A stretch of 18,366 bases of DNA from the NCBI GenBank assembly GCA_002085465.1, contig NBML01000029.1:1-18366 (forward strand), written 5' to 3'. Positions 1 to 7,960 of this stretch are shown one piece after another; the stretch's first letter is position 1; each line of letters opens with the position of its first letter. Under the pieces are notes generated by a model, which made no database searches, had not been told where the DNA came from, and saw only the letters and a program-made list of their open reading frames with translations. Made by a program: the position numbers and the translations under genes. Source of the DNA: Desulfobacteraceae bacterium 4572_89 (lineage in GTDB: Bacteria; Desulfobacterota; Desulfobacteria; Desulfobacterales; Desulfobacteraceae).

Positions 1-159
1 AATAAATTCTTTTGTCAAGAGATGGATAAAAAATTATTACAAGCCTGTATCCCTTCAGATGTGTCAACAGGCAATGGATTTGCAGCTCCTTTTTGCTATG
101 GGGATAAATATTGGCCTGGTTTTTTGTTTGTCAATTCCATGGATATGGATTCGTACTGC
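1..159. other. Upstream non-coding stretch, nothing recognised
   Basis: No gene is recognised here. Plus-strand frame 1 is open from the window edge to a TAA at 169-171 (56 codons). Its translation resembles no family I know, so it could be the tail of an upstream gene or chance. On the minus strand three TTGACA hexamers occur (complement of 13-18, 62-67 and 129-134). The last is followed 18 nt on by TATTTA (complement of 105-110) and could be a leftward promoter for a divergent gene outside the window. Confidence 0.3.
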
Positions 160-194
160 TTGACAGGATAAAAAATATTAGTTAGATAGTCTAA
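160..194 (+). promoter_or_regulatory. marR-efflux operon promoter with overlapping palindromic operator
   Basis: A perfect -35 hexamer TTGACA (160-165) is followed 17 nt later by a weak -10, TAGATA (183-188). The -10 lies inside the inverted repeat TTAGA-TAG-TCTAA (182-194), and further matching pairs extend outward to about 176-200. MarR-family proteins typically bind such AT-rich palindromes over their own promoter. The likely reading is autorepression of the regulator and the efflux genes behind it, relieved by a ligand. Promoter and palindrome are seen in the sequence; binding by the encoded MarR is inferred. Confidence 0.6.
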
Positions 195-231
195 TTATTA
201 TCTGGGCTAAATATTAGCTAAGGAAAATTTT

Positions 232-723
232 ATGCCGGAAAAAACCAATCAAATCACCCTTGAACAGGCCAAGTATATATCTTCTACAATGCGGCTCATG
301 CAGGACCGGCTTTTTGCCCGCCACCACGGTAAATCCATGTCAAAAATAGAAAAATCCCGGTTAAAGGATCTTTCCATTTCCCAGTTTCATGCCATTATGA
401 TGATACGCAAAAAAACAAAGGTTTCCCTAAAGGAGCTGGCAGCCATGCAGCAGATTTCATCACCCTCTGCCTCTGCCATGGTCAATCGTCTGGTAAAAAA
501 AGGTATTTTAAAAAGAAGCCAGAGCAAATCAGACCGACGGAAAATTGAAATCAGCCTGACGGATAATGCAATGGCAAGGCATGAAAAGGTTGAAAAAGCA
601 GTGTTTGCGTCTTTTGTGGATTTGATTGAAAAACTGGGGCCAGGGCCCACCAGAGACTGGTGTAATGTGCTGGAAAAAGTGGAAGCATTGTTTTCACAGG
701 AAGATGGCCAAAATCATGGATAA
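232..723 (+). CDS. MarR-family transcriptional regulator
   Basis: This is a 163-residue winged-helix regulator of usual MarR length. After an N-terminal dimerisation helix, the helix-turn-helix lies at about residues 63-92 (V-S-L-K-E-L-A-A-M, then S-S-P-S-A-S-A-M-V-N-R-L-V). The wing follows at about 98-110, with the family signature S-D-R-R-K-I-E-I-S-L-T. A long C-terminal helix completes the dimer interface. The ATG at 232 is preceded by AAGGAAAA. The gene opens a same-strand run with the adaptor, RND pump and outer-membrane channel, with only 18 nt to the next start. It is therefore probably the local repressor of the pump, acting at the palindrome at 182-194. The ligand cannot be predicted. 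The family assignment is secure; the regulatory target is inferred from context. Confidence 0.9.
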   Translation: MPEKTNQITLEQAKYISSTMRLMQDRLFARHHGKSMSKIEKSRLKDLSISQFHAIMMIRKKTKVSLKELAAMQQISSPSASAMVNRLVKKGILKRSQSKSDRRKIEISLTDNAMARHEKVEKAVFASFVDLIEKLGPGPTRDWCNVLEKVEALFSQEDGQNHG

Positions 724-741
724 TGGAATGGAGCAGGGTTA

Positions 742-1929
742 ATGGAGAAGACCAAGAAAAAAATAAGATTGTCCCAGATCATTTCCCGGATTGTTCTAAG
801 CCTTGCTGTTCTGGGGGCAGGAATTCTTGCAATGAACTATTTTAAATCTATGAAAAAACCGCCCCACAAAGGCCGGGTAAAAGAACAGGTGCTCCAGGTG
901 AATGTGAAAAAAGCCTTTCCCCGGACTGTTCAAACCCGGTTAAAGGGCTTTGGAATTGCACAGCCTGTTACCATTGTAAAAATATCCTCTGAAGTGGCCG
1001 GCAGGATCATTTACACCCATCCAGGGTTTGAAAAGGGAAGGACCCTCCAGAAAGGCGAAGTTCTTTTCAAGATAGATAATGCAGATTATCTGGCCGTTCT
1101 AAACCGTCTCAAGGCAGGTCTTGCCCAGAAAAAAAGTCTTGTTGCAGGCATTAAAAAACAATTTAAGGCAGAAAAACTGCGTTTGAAAACCATCCAGCGG
1201 ACCATGAAGCTGTCACGGGTTGAGTATGATCGGGTACGGGTATTGCTCGAAGAAAATAGTATTGGTAACCGGTCGGAAGTGGACAAGGCAGAACAATCCT
1301 TGAACAATTCCATTGATACTTATGACAAGATGAAGCAGGCCATTTCCCTGTATCCTTTACAGATAAAAGAAGCTGATGCAGGTATTGAATCGGTAAAGGC
1401 TGATATGGACAAAGCCGCTGCTGACCTTGCCCGGTGTACAGTGGCAGCACCATTCACCTGCCGGATTAAATCCATTGCCATGAAAAAAGGGGAGTTTGCC
1501 ACAAGGGGAAAGGAAGTGGTTACACTGGCAGATGATTCATCCCTGGAGATTGAGGTTTCCCTGGATGCCAGGGAAGCTGCCGCCTGGCTGGATTTTGTTG
1601 AAGTTGATCTTGAAAATCAGGTTGGCTGGTTCCCAATCCCCAAGCCTGTTTCCTGTGAGATCGCCTGGATCGAAGCCAAGGACTCAATCTGGAAGGGTCG
1701 GGTGGAACGTCTGGTCGAGTTTGATCGATCCTCCCGCACCATGACCCTGGCCGTTACATTAAAAACACTTTCCGTTACCAGGGTATATTCTGACCAGGAG
1801 AATGTATTCCTGTCCGGTGGAATTATTTCTGGAGACCTGCTCATTACAACCCGCCTGGTGGACCCCCTTGAAGACTCGGCACTTAAGATTATGAACAGGG
1901 AACATATAAACAGGGAACAATTGCAATGA
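742..1929 (+). CDS. RND efflux periplasmic adaptor (membrane fusion protein, HlyD/AcrA type)
   Basis: This 395-residue protein links the inner-membrane pump to the outer-membrane channel. A single membrane anchor lies near residues 13-34. The first lipoyl half follows at about 75-115 (S-S-E-V-A-G-R-I, then K-G-E-V-L-F-K-I-D). A long helical hairpin covers about 115-235. The second lipoyl half (A-P-F-T-C-R-I, K-K-G-E-F-A-T-R-G) and a beta-barrel region come next. The C-terminus ends with the typical G-G-I-I-S-G-D-L-L-I-T-T-R-L-V-D-P-L-E. Between residue ~337 (T-L-A-V-T-L) and ~341 (K-T-L-S-V) the stretch usually present, the end of the barrel and start of the membrane-proximal domain, seems absent. 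This suggests an in-frame internal loss of very roughly 55-60 residues, so function is uncertain. The stop overlaps the pump start (ATGA at 1926-1929). Confidence 0.87.
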   Translation: MEKTKKKIRLSQIISRIVLSLAVLGAGILAMNYFKSMKKPPHKGRVKEQVLQVNVKKAFPRTVQTRLKGFGIAQPVTIVKISSEVAGRIIYTHPGFEKGRTLQKGEVLFKIDNADYLAVLNRLKAGLAQKKSLVAGIKKQFKAEKLRLKTIQRTMKLSRVEYDRVRVLLEENSIGNRSEVDKAEQSLNNSIDTYDKMKQAISLYPLQIKEADAGIESVKADMDKAAADLARCTVAAPFTCRIKSIAMKKGEFATRGKEVVTLADDSSLEIEVSLDAREAAAWLDFVEVDLENQVGWFPIPKPVSCEIAWIEAKDSIWKGRVERLVEFDRSSRTMTLAVTLKTLSVTRVYSDQENVFLSGGIISGDLLITTRLVDPLEDSALKIMNREHINREQLQ

Positions 1930-4900
1930 AAAATATTCTGGGGGCCTTTGCCAGGAATATGGTTTTTGCAAATATTGTTCTTTTGACTGTGGTGGTCGTG
2001 GGTGTCATGGCCAGTTTTTTCATGATAAAGGAATCCTTTCCCCCCATGGAAAGGGACAGGATTTCCATTTCTCTGGCCTATCCCGGTGCTGATCCGGAAG
2101 AGGTGGAAGAGGGTATTTCCAGGAAAATAGAAGAGGCTGTGGAAGGGATTGACGGGGTCAAGGAATACAGTACCACAAGTTCGGAACATATTGCCAGGGC
2201 ATCTGTCGAAGTGAAAAAGGGGTATGACACAACCAGGGTTCTTGAAGATGTAAAAACCCAAATTAACGCCATATCCACTTTTCCCAGGGATGCTGAAAAA
2301 CCTGTGATCAATGAGGTGATCCGGAGAAGCACTGTGGTTACCCTGTATCTCTCTTCAGATATGCCCGAGCGAAGGCTCAAGGAGTGGGGCCAGAAGATAA
2401 AGGATCGGCTAAAGGCCCTGGAAAAAGTATCCCAGGTCTCCATGTCCGGCACAAGGGCCTATGAGATCTCCATTGAGGTTTCTGAAAAAAAATTATTGCA
2501 ATACAAAATGACCTTTGATGATGTTGCAGATGCAGTGCGAAATTCCAGTGTCAATCAATCCGGAGGAACCCTGAGAACTATTGGGGAAGAGATTCGTCTG
2601 CGGACAATTGGCAGGAAATACACAGGAGAAGAACTGGGCAGGGTGATTGTAAGGGCAGGGGAAGCAGGGCAGGTTGTGACCCTGGACCGTATTGCAACCA
2701 TTGTGGATGGATTTGAGGAAGATCCGTCACGGGCCTATGTGGATGGCAAGCGATCTGTGTTGATCTCTGTTTCCCAGACAGAGGAAGAAAATGCCCTGGA
2801 TATTGCAAAACAAGTCCATTCCTTTGTGGATCAATTAAACAAAGAGCTGCCCGGCAGCATTGAGCTCAAAGTGCTCTATGACAGGACCACTTCTTTAAAG
2901 TCCAGGATAAATCTGCTTACCAAAAACGGGTCTGTGGGTTTGGTCATTGTCTTTGTCTTGTTGTGGGCCTTTCTAAACACCAGGCTGTCCATCTGGGTGG
3001 GCATGGGTATCCCAATTTCCCTGGCAGGAGGCCTGGGAATTCTCTGGGCAATTGGCGGTACCATCAACATGCTTTCTTTGTTTGGTTTTATCCTGGTGCT
3101 GGGTATTGTGGTGGATGATGCAATTGTGGTGGGTGAATCCATCTATGTCCACAGAAAGATTGGCAAATCTCCTTTAAAAGCAGCTGTGGAAGGAACCCTG
3201 GAGGTGGCCATGCCTGTGGTGGCAGCTGTTCTTACCACTATTGCAGCATTTATTCCCCTGGGGTTTGTGGGGGGCACCATGGGCAAGTTCATAGCCATCC
3301 TTCCGCCGGTTGTGATTTCCTGTCTTTGTATTTCCCTGATTGACTGTTTTATTCTACTGCCTGCCCATTTGAACAGTCTGCCTGAAATTGCAGTCAAAGG
3401 GCAGACTGGCAAGGGCATTGGCATTATTTCCAGAATCAATATGTTTACCAGCGGGGCCATGGAATGGTTTGTCCTTAAAATGTATACCCCGTTTTTAAGC
3501 CGGGTCCTTCATTTCAGATATGTGGTTCTGTGTGCGGCAATTGCAGTTTTATTGGCTGTATTGGGCCTTGTTCAAGGGGGGGTGGTAAAATATACGGTAT
3601 TTCCCCAGACCGACGGGTATGTAATAACAGCTTCGGTTGCCTTTCCCGAAGGTACTCCGGCAGCCATGACTGAAACAGCCATGGAAAAAATTCAAACCAG
3701 CCTCCAGGAATATGCAAAAAATTTTAAAACCCTTTCCGGAGAACCTTTACTGAAAAATGTTCTCACTTTTGTAGGGGCATCCTCAGACGGGATGACCAGT
3801 GCCGGGCCCCATGCCGGAATGGTCCAGGGGATTTTGCTGGAATCGGAAAAGCGGGGGGTTCATTCCAAGGAGATCCTGTTTGCCTGGGAGAAAAAAATAG
3901 GCAGCATCCCAGGGGCTGAATCCCTGACCTTCCAGGCCCTGGGCCCTGGCCACAGAAGGGCTCCCCTTGTATTTGAAATGCATAGCAACAGTCTTGAAAC
4001 CCTGGTGGGCGCCACCCTTATACTAAAGGAAAAGCTGGAGGAGTTCAAGGGGGTATACCAGGTCAAATCAGACTTGAATGAGGGCAAAAAGGAGTTGAGG
4101 TTCAGCCTCAAACCCGAGGCCAGGGCCCTGGGGCTTACCGTGGCAGGTCTTGCATCCCAGGTGAATTCCGGGTTCTATGGCAATGAAGCCCAGCGCCTCC
4201 AGCGTGGGGAGCATGATGTGCGGGTAAAAATCAGGTATACCAAAGCTGAAAGAGGTTCCCTCCAGGATCTGGAGTCCATGAGGATCAGGACACCAAAAGG
4301 GGTGGATGTACCCTTGAAATCCGTTGCCAATATTGAATTCGGGCCAGGGTTTTCCACCATCCGGCGTACAAACGGAAAGCGCAGCGTCACCATCAGCGGA
4401 TTTGTGAATACAAAAATTACCAATGCCAATGAGATCTTTGATGACCTGGACAATACATTTTTAGACAATCTAAAGGAAAAATTTCCAGACCTGATCATTA
4501 CTTTGCAGGGAGATAAAAAAAGATCCAGGGAATCATTCTCAAGTCTGAAAAAGGGATTTCCCATTGCCATCATGGGTATTTTTACCATTGTGGCCACAAT
4601 GTTCCGGTCCTATCTTCAGCCCTTTATCATAATGGTGACTATTCCCTTTGGAATTATTGGAGCAGTGCTGGGCCATCTGGTAATGGGATATAACCTTTCC
4701 ATGATGAGTCTTTTCGGCATGGTGGCCCTGACTGGGGTAGTGGTTAATGATGCCATTGTGCTCATAGAAAGGGTAAATGAGAACTTTGCCCGGCATATCC
4801 CGTTTTTTGAGGCAATTCTCAGGGGAGGAGCCCGGCGTTTCAGGGCGATTTTTTTGACGACCTTGAGCACAGTGGGTGGGCTTGCTCCCATGCTCCTGGA

Positions 4901-5177
4901 AACAGATCTCCAGGCACAATTTCTTATCCCCATGGCCATTTCCCTGGCAGCCGGGGTGTTGTTTGCCACAATTCTTACCCTTGTGCTTATCCCCTGTCTT
5001 CTTGTGATTTTAAATGATTTCAGACTGGTTTCCCATAGATGGTTCAGAGGGGATTGGCCAGAATCCAGAACACTTATGGAACCAGCCTCCAGGCGGTATG
5101 AACATTTAGATACAAAAGACAAGGATATAAAAATGGATACAAAAGGCTCTGAATCCGGGGCAGAGGAGTTGTCTTGA
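1926..5177 (+). CDS. RND-family inner-membrane efflux transporter (AcrB-like, HAE type)
   Basis: This 1083-residue pump has the full two-lobed RND layout. TM1 lies near residues 12-35, followed by a first periplasmic loop with the Y-P-G-A-D-P-E-E-V-E motif. TM2-6 lie at about 335-470, TM7 near 535-555, and after a second loop TM8-12 lie at about 875-1015. The TM4 proton-relay pair is present as D397-D398 (G-I-V-V-D-D-A-I-V-V). In TM10 the lysine of AcrB (K940) is not conserved: the matching segment reads V-V-V-N-D-A-I-V-L-I with N941-D942. The length is slightly above AcrB because of a hydrophilic C-terminal tail of about 45 residues. It pairs with the adaptor (4-nt overlap upstream) and the TolC-like protein (4-nt overlap downstream). 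Proton-driven export of toxic small molecules or lipids is the family role; the substrate is unknown. Confidence 0.93.
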   Translation: MKNILGAFARNMVFANIVLLTVVVVGVMASFFMIKESFPPMERDRISISLAYPGADPEEVEEGISRKIEEAVEGIDGVKEYSTTSSEHIARASVEVKKGYDTTRVLEDVKTQINAISTFPRDAEKPVINEVIRRSTVVTLYLSSDMPERRLKEWGQKIKDRLKALEKVSQVSMSGTRAYEISIEVSEKKLLQYKMTFDDVADAVRNSSVNQSGGTLRTIGEEIRLRTIGRKYTGEELGRVIVRAGEAGQVVTLDRIATIVDGFEEDPSRAYVDGKRSVLISVSQTEEENALDIAKQVHSFVDQLNKELPGSIELKVLYDRTTSLKSRINLLTKNGSVGLVIVFVLLWAFLNTRLSIWVGMGIPISLAGGLGILWAIGGTINMLSLFGFILVLGIVVDDAIVVGESIYVHRKIGKSPLKAAVEGTLEVAMPVVAAVLTTIAAFIPLGFVGGTMGKFIAILPPVVISCLCISLIDCFILLPAHLNSLPEIAVKGQTGKGIGIISRINMFTSGAMEWFVLKMYTPFLSRVLHFRYVVLCAAIAVLLAVLGLVQGGVVKYTVFPQTDGYVITASVAFPEGTPAAMTETAMEKIQTSLQEYAKNFKTLSGEPLLKNVLTFVGASSDGMTSAGPHAGMVQGILLESEKRGVHSKEILFAWEKKIGSIPGAESLTFQALGPGHRRAPLVFEMHSNSLETLVGATLILKEKLEEFKGVYQVKSDLNEGKKELRFSLKPEARALGLTVAGLASQVNSGFYGNEAQRLQRGEHDVRVKIRYTKAERGSLQDLESMRIRTPKGVDVPLKSVANIEFGPGFSTIRRTNGKRSVTISGFVNTKITNANEIFDDLDNTFLDNLKEKFPDLIITLQGDKKRSRESFSSLKKGFPIAIMGIFTIVATMFRSYLQPFIIMVTIPFGIIGAVLGHLVMGYNLSMMSLFGMVALTGVVVNDAIVLIERVNENFARHIPFFEAILRGGARRFRAIFLTTLSTVGGLAPMLLETDLQAQFLIPMAISLAAGVLFATILTLVLIPCLLVILNDFRLVSHRWFRGDWPESRTLMEPASRRYEHLDTKDKDIKMDTKGSESGAEELS

Positions 5178-6493
5178 AAAATCAGCATCAAGTCTTTTTC
5201 AGTTATTTATTATTGGTTTATTTATTACTTATTTCAGGTCCGGTTATGGCAGGGCAGATGGCCCTGGATCATGCCTTTGAAAAGGCCTTGGCCGGTAACC
5301 CCAGTGTCCAGGCAATGGCCCAGCGGATCAATCAGTCAAGGGAACGAGTCATCCAGGCAAGGGCTGCCTATTATCCCCAGGTTTCCATGGATGGGTCTGT
5401 GAGCAGGCTTCAGGCTTCTGATAATGATATTGCAGCTAGCCTTGCATCCCGGCAAAGCCAGGAATACTATAATGGATCCATGTCAGCCAAATGGGTTATT
5501 TTTTCAGGGTTCTCTCGTAAAAACTATGTCCGGGCCGCATTGCTGGGCCAGGATCTGGAAGAGGCCGGCCAGGTTGATGTGATTCGGAATCTTTTGTCTT
5601 CTGTGGCTGCAAGCTTTCATGTTGCCCAGCTTGCCCTGGCCAATAAATTTATAGCTTCATCCAACAGGACTTTTTATGCAAAACAGCTGGAAGATGCCAG
5701 GATAAAACAAAAGGCAGGCAAGGGATCCTTGAGCGATGTTTTGAATTTTAACACCCGCATGAACCAGGCCCAGATTGAAATGGAAAAATTTATTGCCCAG
5801 TATGACGTTGCCCGGGCTTCCCTGGCTGCTCTGCTGGGTGACAATGTCCAGACAAAAGACCTGCCTGATCCTGTTTTTCCTGAGACTGAAACACAAAAGG
5901 AAATGGCATTACCCGATACAAAGGCCCTGATGGCCTATGCCCTGGATAACAGGCCTGATTTGATTCAATCAAGACTGGCTGTAAAGATAGCCCAAGCCAA
6001 TATTGAAACCGTAAAATCAAAATTTTTTCCAGAAATCAGCCTCAATGGGTCCATGGGAATGAATAGAACCGGCAGCGGAAGGTTTGAATCCAATGACCTT
6101 GAAAACAGCATCAGCCTTCAATTTTCCTATCCCGTTTTTGCCGGTGGAAAAGACCGGGCTGCTCTTCAGGAAGCCAGATTTGCAGCTGCTGAAGCTGAAT
6201 TTGAGTTGAGAAATCTTAAAAACCAGGTTGTTTCCCAGATCACCCAGGATTGTTTTTCCCTGACTGCTGCCCAGAAACAACTAAAGCTATATCGGGAAAA
6301 TGAAAAACTGGTAAAGCAGAACAGGGATATGGTTGCCAAGGAATATCAATATGGGAAAACCAGTCTGGTAAATCTTAATGAGGTTCAAAACAACCTCAGT
6401 GAAACCCGGCAGCAGATTGCCCTGTCACTGATATCCCTGCGCCAGGCATGGTATGAACTTAAAGCATCCTCCGGTTCCATATACAGCCGGTAA
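5174..6493 (+). CDS. TolC-like outer-membrane efflux protein (OEP family)
   Basis: This is the 439-residue outer-membrane channel of the tripartite pump. The start is TTG at 5174, overlapping the pump stop (TTGA) and preceded by GAGGAG at 5163-5168 with ideal spacing, so I accept TTG. A signal peptide with a hydrophobic core at residues 7-22 is probably cleaved after P-V-M-A (residue 26). Two homologous halves of long amphipathic helices and short strands follow, as in TolC. The second half starts near residue 250 with the repeat-type phrase N-R-P-D-L-I-Q-S-R-L-A-V-K-I-A-Q-A-N, common to this family. The length matches the family. The protein forms a trimer spanning the outer membrane and docks on the adaptor. 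No hairpin terminator is visible after the stop before the opposing gene ends. Confidence 0.93.
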   Translation: MKNQHQVFFSYLLLVYLLLISGPVMAGQMALDHAFEKALAGNPSVQAMAQRINQSRERVIQARAAYYPQVSMDGSVSRLQASDNDIAASLASRQSQEYYNGSMSAKWVIFSGFSRKNYVRAALLGQDLEEAGQVDVIRNLLSSVAASFHVAQLALANKFIASSNRTFYAKQLEDARIKQKAGKGSLSDVLNFNTRMNQAQIEMEKFIAQYDVARASLAALLGDNVQTKDLPDPVFPETETQKEMALPDTKALMAYALDNRPDLIQSRLAVKIAQANIETVKSKFFPEISLNGSMGMNRTGSGRFESNDLENSISLQFSYPVFAGGKDRAALQEARFAAAEAEFELRNLKNQVVSQITQDCFSLTAAQKQLKLYRENEKLVKQNRDMVAKEYQYGKTSLVNLNEVQNNLSETRQQIALSLISLRQAWYELKASSGSIYSR

Positions 6494-6523
6494 AATTGAC
6501 ACAAACTCCCAGGTTATGCTTGA

Positions 6524-7035
6524 TCAGTGCTGCCTGAAGTTCTGCCCTATGTTTTGATTGACCAGTTCTTCCTATGCATAGAACAGCGATGCAGTATGTT
6601 GCCCTTTGTTCTTAATACCTCCATGACAGGTTCCAGGAGTTTGAGGGCTTTTTTATCGATTCCTGAAAGATAAAAGGCCAGTTCCCCCACACCGGAAAGG
6701 CCTGCATCAATACATCTGACAGCCTCATCAGCTGCGCCTTCCCAGGTAAGATCAAAGCAGGCAAGCCCCTTTATCCGGCCTGGATAGGAAAGGACAGTTT
6801 CAAGGATATAATCATTGTTTTTTTTTGCAAAATCCGGGTTTCTCCAGGGAAATCCACTGGCCACGGTTATATCCACCCCATGTATATCCATTGATTCAAT
6901 CATCTCCCGGGCCGTGGATATCTTTGCCCTTGGTGAATTATAGAGCATCTTGAATTCCGGTTCATTATTAAAAAACATGTCCCTGTCATTTTTGACTGAT
7001 TCTGGAAATAGATGGGTATGGGTATCAATTATCAT
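6524..7035 (-). pseudogene. Truncated metal-dependent amidohydrolase (TIM-barrel, amidohydrolase_2 type)
   Basis: The minus-strand frame 7035-6547 encodes 162 residues. It opens with the metal-binding start M-I-I-D-T-H-T-H-L-F (H6, H8) and runs through a G-L-A-C-F-D-L strand to G-L-S-G-V-G-E-L-A-F and about residue 146. It then leaves the family pattern and stops at 6547-6549. Relatives are about 260-290 residues and continue with an H-T-N-E-P-type and an H-W-G-G-type metal site; both are missing. Out of phase, complement(6524-6571) reads E-E-L-V-N-Q-N-I-G-Q-N-F-R-Q-H then TGA. This might be the old C-terminus, joined after a deletion of very roughly 100 codons. An AAGGA ribosome site precedes the ATG. 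It is probably non-functional. The N-terminal assignment is firm; the C-terminal remnant is a guess. Confidence 0.7.
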
Positions 7036-7056
7036 TAAAGACTTTTCCTTATTATG

Positions 7057-7084
7057 TATTGTATGGAAATTATTGTATGGAAAT
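7057..7084. repeat. Tandem 14-bp duplication
   Basis: The 14-mer TATTGTATGGAAAT occurs twice head-to-tail (7057-7070 and 7071-7084) just upstream of the amidohydrolase start. Read on the minus strand, each copy carries a TACAAT hexamer resembling a -10 element, but no good -35 is correctly spaced. Confidence 0.75.
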
Positions 7085-7120
7085 TGGCGTTGAATAAAAA
7101 TTGTTTTTTAATAACCCCCA

Positions 7121-7134
7121 TGCCCTGACGGGCA
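7121..7134. repeat. Small GC-rich hairpin
   Basis: TGCCC-TGAC-GGGCA forms a perfect 5-bp stem with a 4-nt loop. It has no T-run on either side, so it does not look like a terminator. It sits 9 nt before the larger inverted repeat and may belong to the same element. Confidence 0.5.
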
Positions 7135-7143
7135 CAACAAACC

Positions 7144-7225
7144 ATGAAAAATATTTTAACCACAGAGAGCACAGAGCTCTATTCTCGGTGCCCTCTGTGA
7201 ACTCTGTGGTGAGATTCTTTTTCAT
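7144..7225. repeat. Intergenic inverted repeat with CACAGAG arms (dispersed-repeat type)
   Basis: Arms of 33 nt (7144-7176 and 7193-7225) pair at 27 of 33 positions around a 16-nt spacer. The core arms ACCACAGAGAGCACAGAG (7159-7176) and CTCTGTGAACTCTGTGGT (7193-7210) match at 16 of 18. As I recall, this CACAGAG/CTCTGTG palindrome recurs between genes in many bacterial genomes and is probably a small non-autonomous mobile or REP-like element. Only one copy is in this window, so multiplicity could not be checked. Confidence 0.7.
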
Positions 7226-7233
7226 ATAAAAGA

Positions 7234-7262
7234 TTGAAAAATTATGGACAGCAATATATATT
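7234..7262 (+). promoter_or_regulatory. Candidate sigma-70 promoter of the tetrapyrrole operon
   Basis: TTGAAA (7234-7239) and TATATT (7257-7262) are separated by exactly 17 nt, giving a start of transcription near 7269 and a leader of about 29 nt before the ATG at 7298. It lies directly after the CACAGAG inverted repeat. No operator or riboswitch fold was seen. Confidence 0.5.
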
Positions 7263-7297
7263 AAATTTTTTATGCAAACAAGGGATCAAAGGTAAAA

Positions 7298-7960
7298 ATG
7301 AAATATTATCCCATCTTTCTTGATGTAAAAGATCGGGTATGTCTTGTGGTGGGCGGGGGAGAGGTGGGTGCCAGAAAAGCCCTTGGCCTTGAGCGTGCAG
7401 GAGCAAGGGTCCGGGTGGTCAGCAGGGAGTTTTCCCATGGACTGGAGGCTGGGGTAAATAAAAGAATCCAGCTTCAATGCAGGGCCTATGAAAAATCAGA
7501 TCTGGACAATATATTTCTGGTTTTTGCTGCAACAAATAATGCCAAGTTGAACCAGATGATTAAAAAAGATGCTGAAAAAGAAAATATTCTTTGCAATATT
7601 GCCGATGCCCCGGGGCAATCAGATTTTATCCTTCCATCCATTGTGGAGAGGGGAGATCTTGTGTGTGCAGTTTCCACATCCGGTTCCAGTCCGGCCCTGG
7701 CCAAAAAAATTCGAAAAGACCTTGAATCCATGTTCGGTCCTGAATACTCTGTATTGCTTACACTCATGGGCAATATCCGGAAAAAACTGCTGGAACAGGG
7801 CCATGATCCAAGTGGCCATAAAAAAATATTTAAAATCTTGATTGAAAAAAATCTGCCTGCCTTGATCGCAGCCGGGGATGAAACTTCTTTAGATTCGATT
7901 TTAATTGAACTGCTTGGCAGGGGATATTCTTATAACCGCCTTGTATCACAGGAGCAATAA
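7298..7960 (+). CDS. Precorrin-2 dehydrogenase / sirohydrochlorin ferrochelatase (CysG N-terminal domain, MET8/SirC type)
   Basis: This 220-residue stand-alone homologue of the CysG N-terminal half oxidises precorrin-2 to sirohydrochlorin with NAD+ and in some members also inserts iron to make siroheme. The Rossmann motif is V-V-G-G-G-E-V-G (residues 17-24). The catalytic aspartate of the family lies in C-N-I-A-D-A-P (D103). The serine matching CysG S128 falls at the same number in V-S-T-S-G-S-S-P. The C-terminal methyltransferase domain of CysG is absent, as is usual in deltaproteobacteria. An AAAGG site lies 5 nt before the ATG. The next gene begins at the base after the stop. In sulfate reducers siroheme serves sulfite reductase and is also a heme precursor, which explains the link to hemA. 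Whether this copy also chelates iron cannot be read from the sequence. Confidence 0.9.
   Translation: MKYYPIFLDVKDRVCLVVGGGEVGARKALGLERAGARVRVVSREFSHGLEAGVNKRIQLQCRAYEKSDLDNIFLVFAATNNAKLNQMIKKDAEKENILCNIADAPGQSDFILPSIVERGDLVCAVSTSGSSPALAKKIRKDLESMFGPEYSVLLTLMGNIRKKLLEQGHDPSGHKKIFKILIEKNLPALIAAGDETSLDSILIELLGRGYSYNRLVSQEQ

Noticed and set aside
1617..2261. 214-residue minus-strand open frame
   Set aside because: It lies antisense to the adaptor and RND pump genes, which have strong family matches. Its translation shows no recognisable family.
4616..5191. 191-residue minus-strand open frame
   Set aside because: It is antisense to the RND pump C-terminal membrane domain, low-complexity in character, with no family resemblance.
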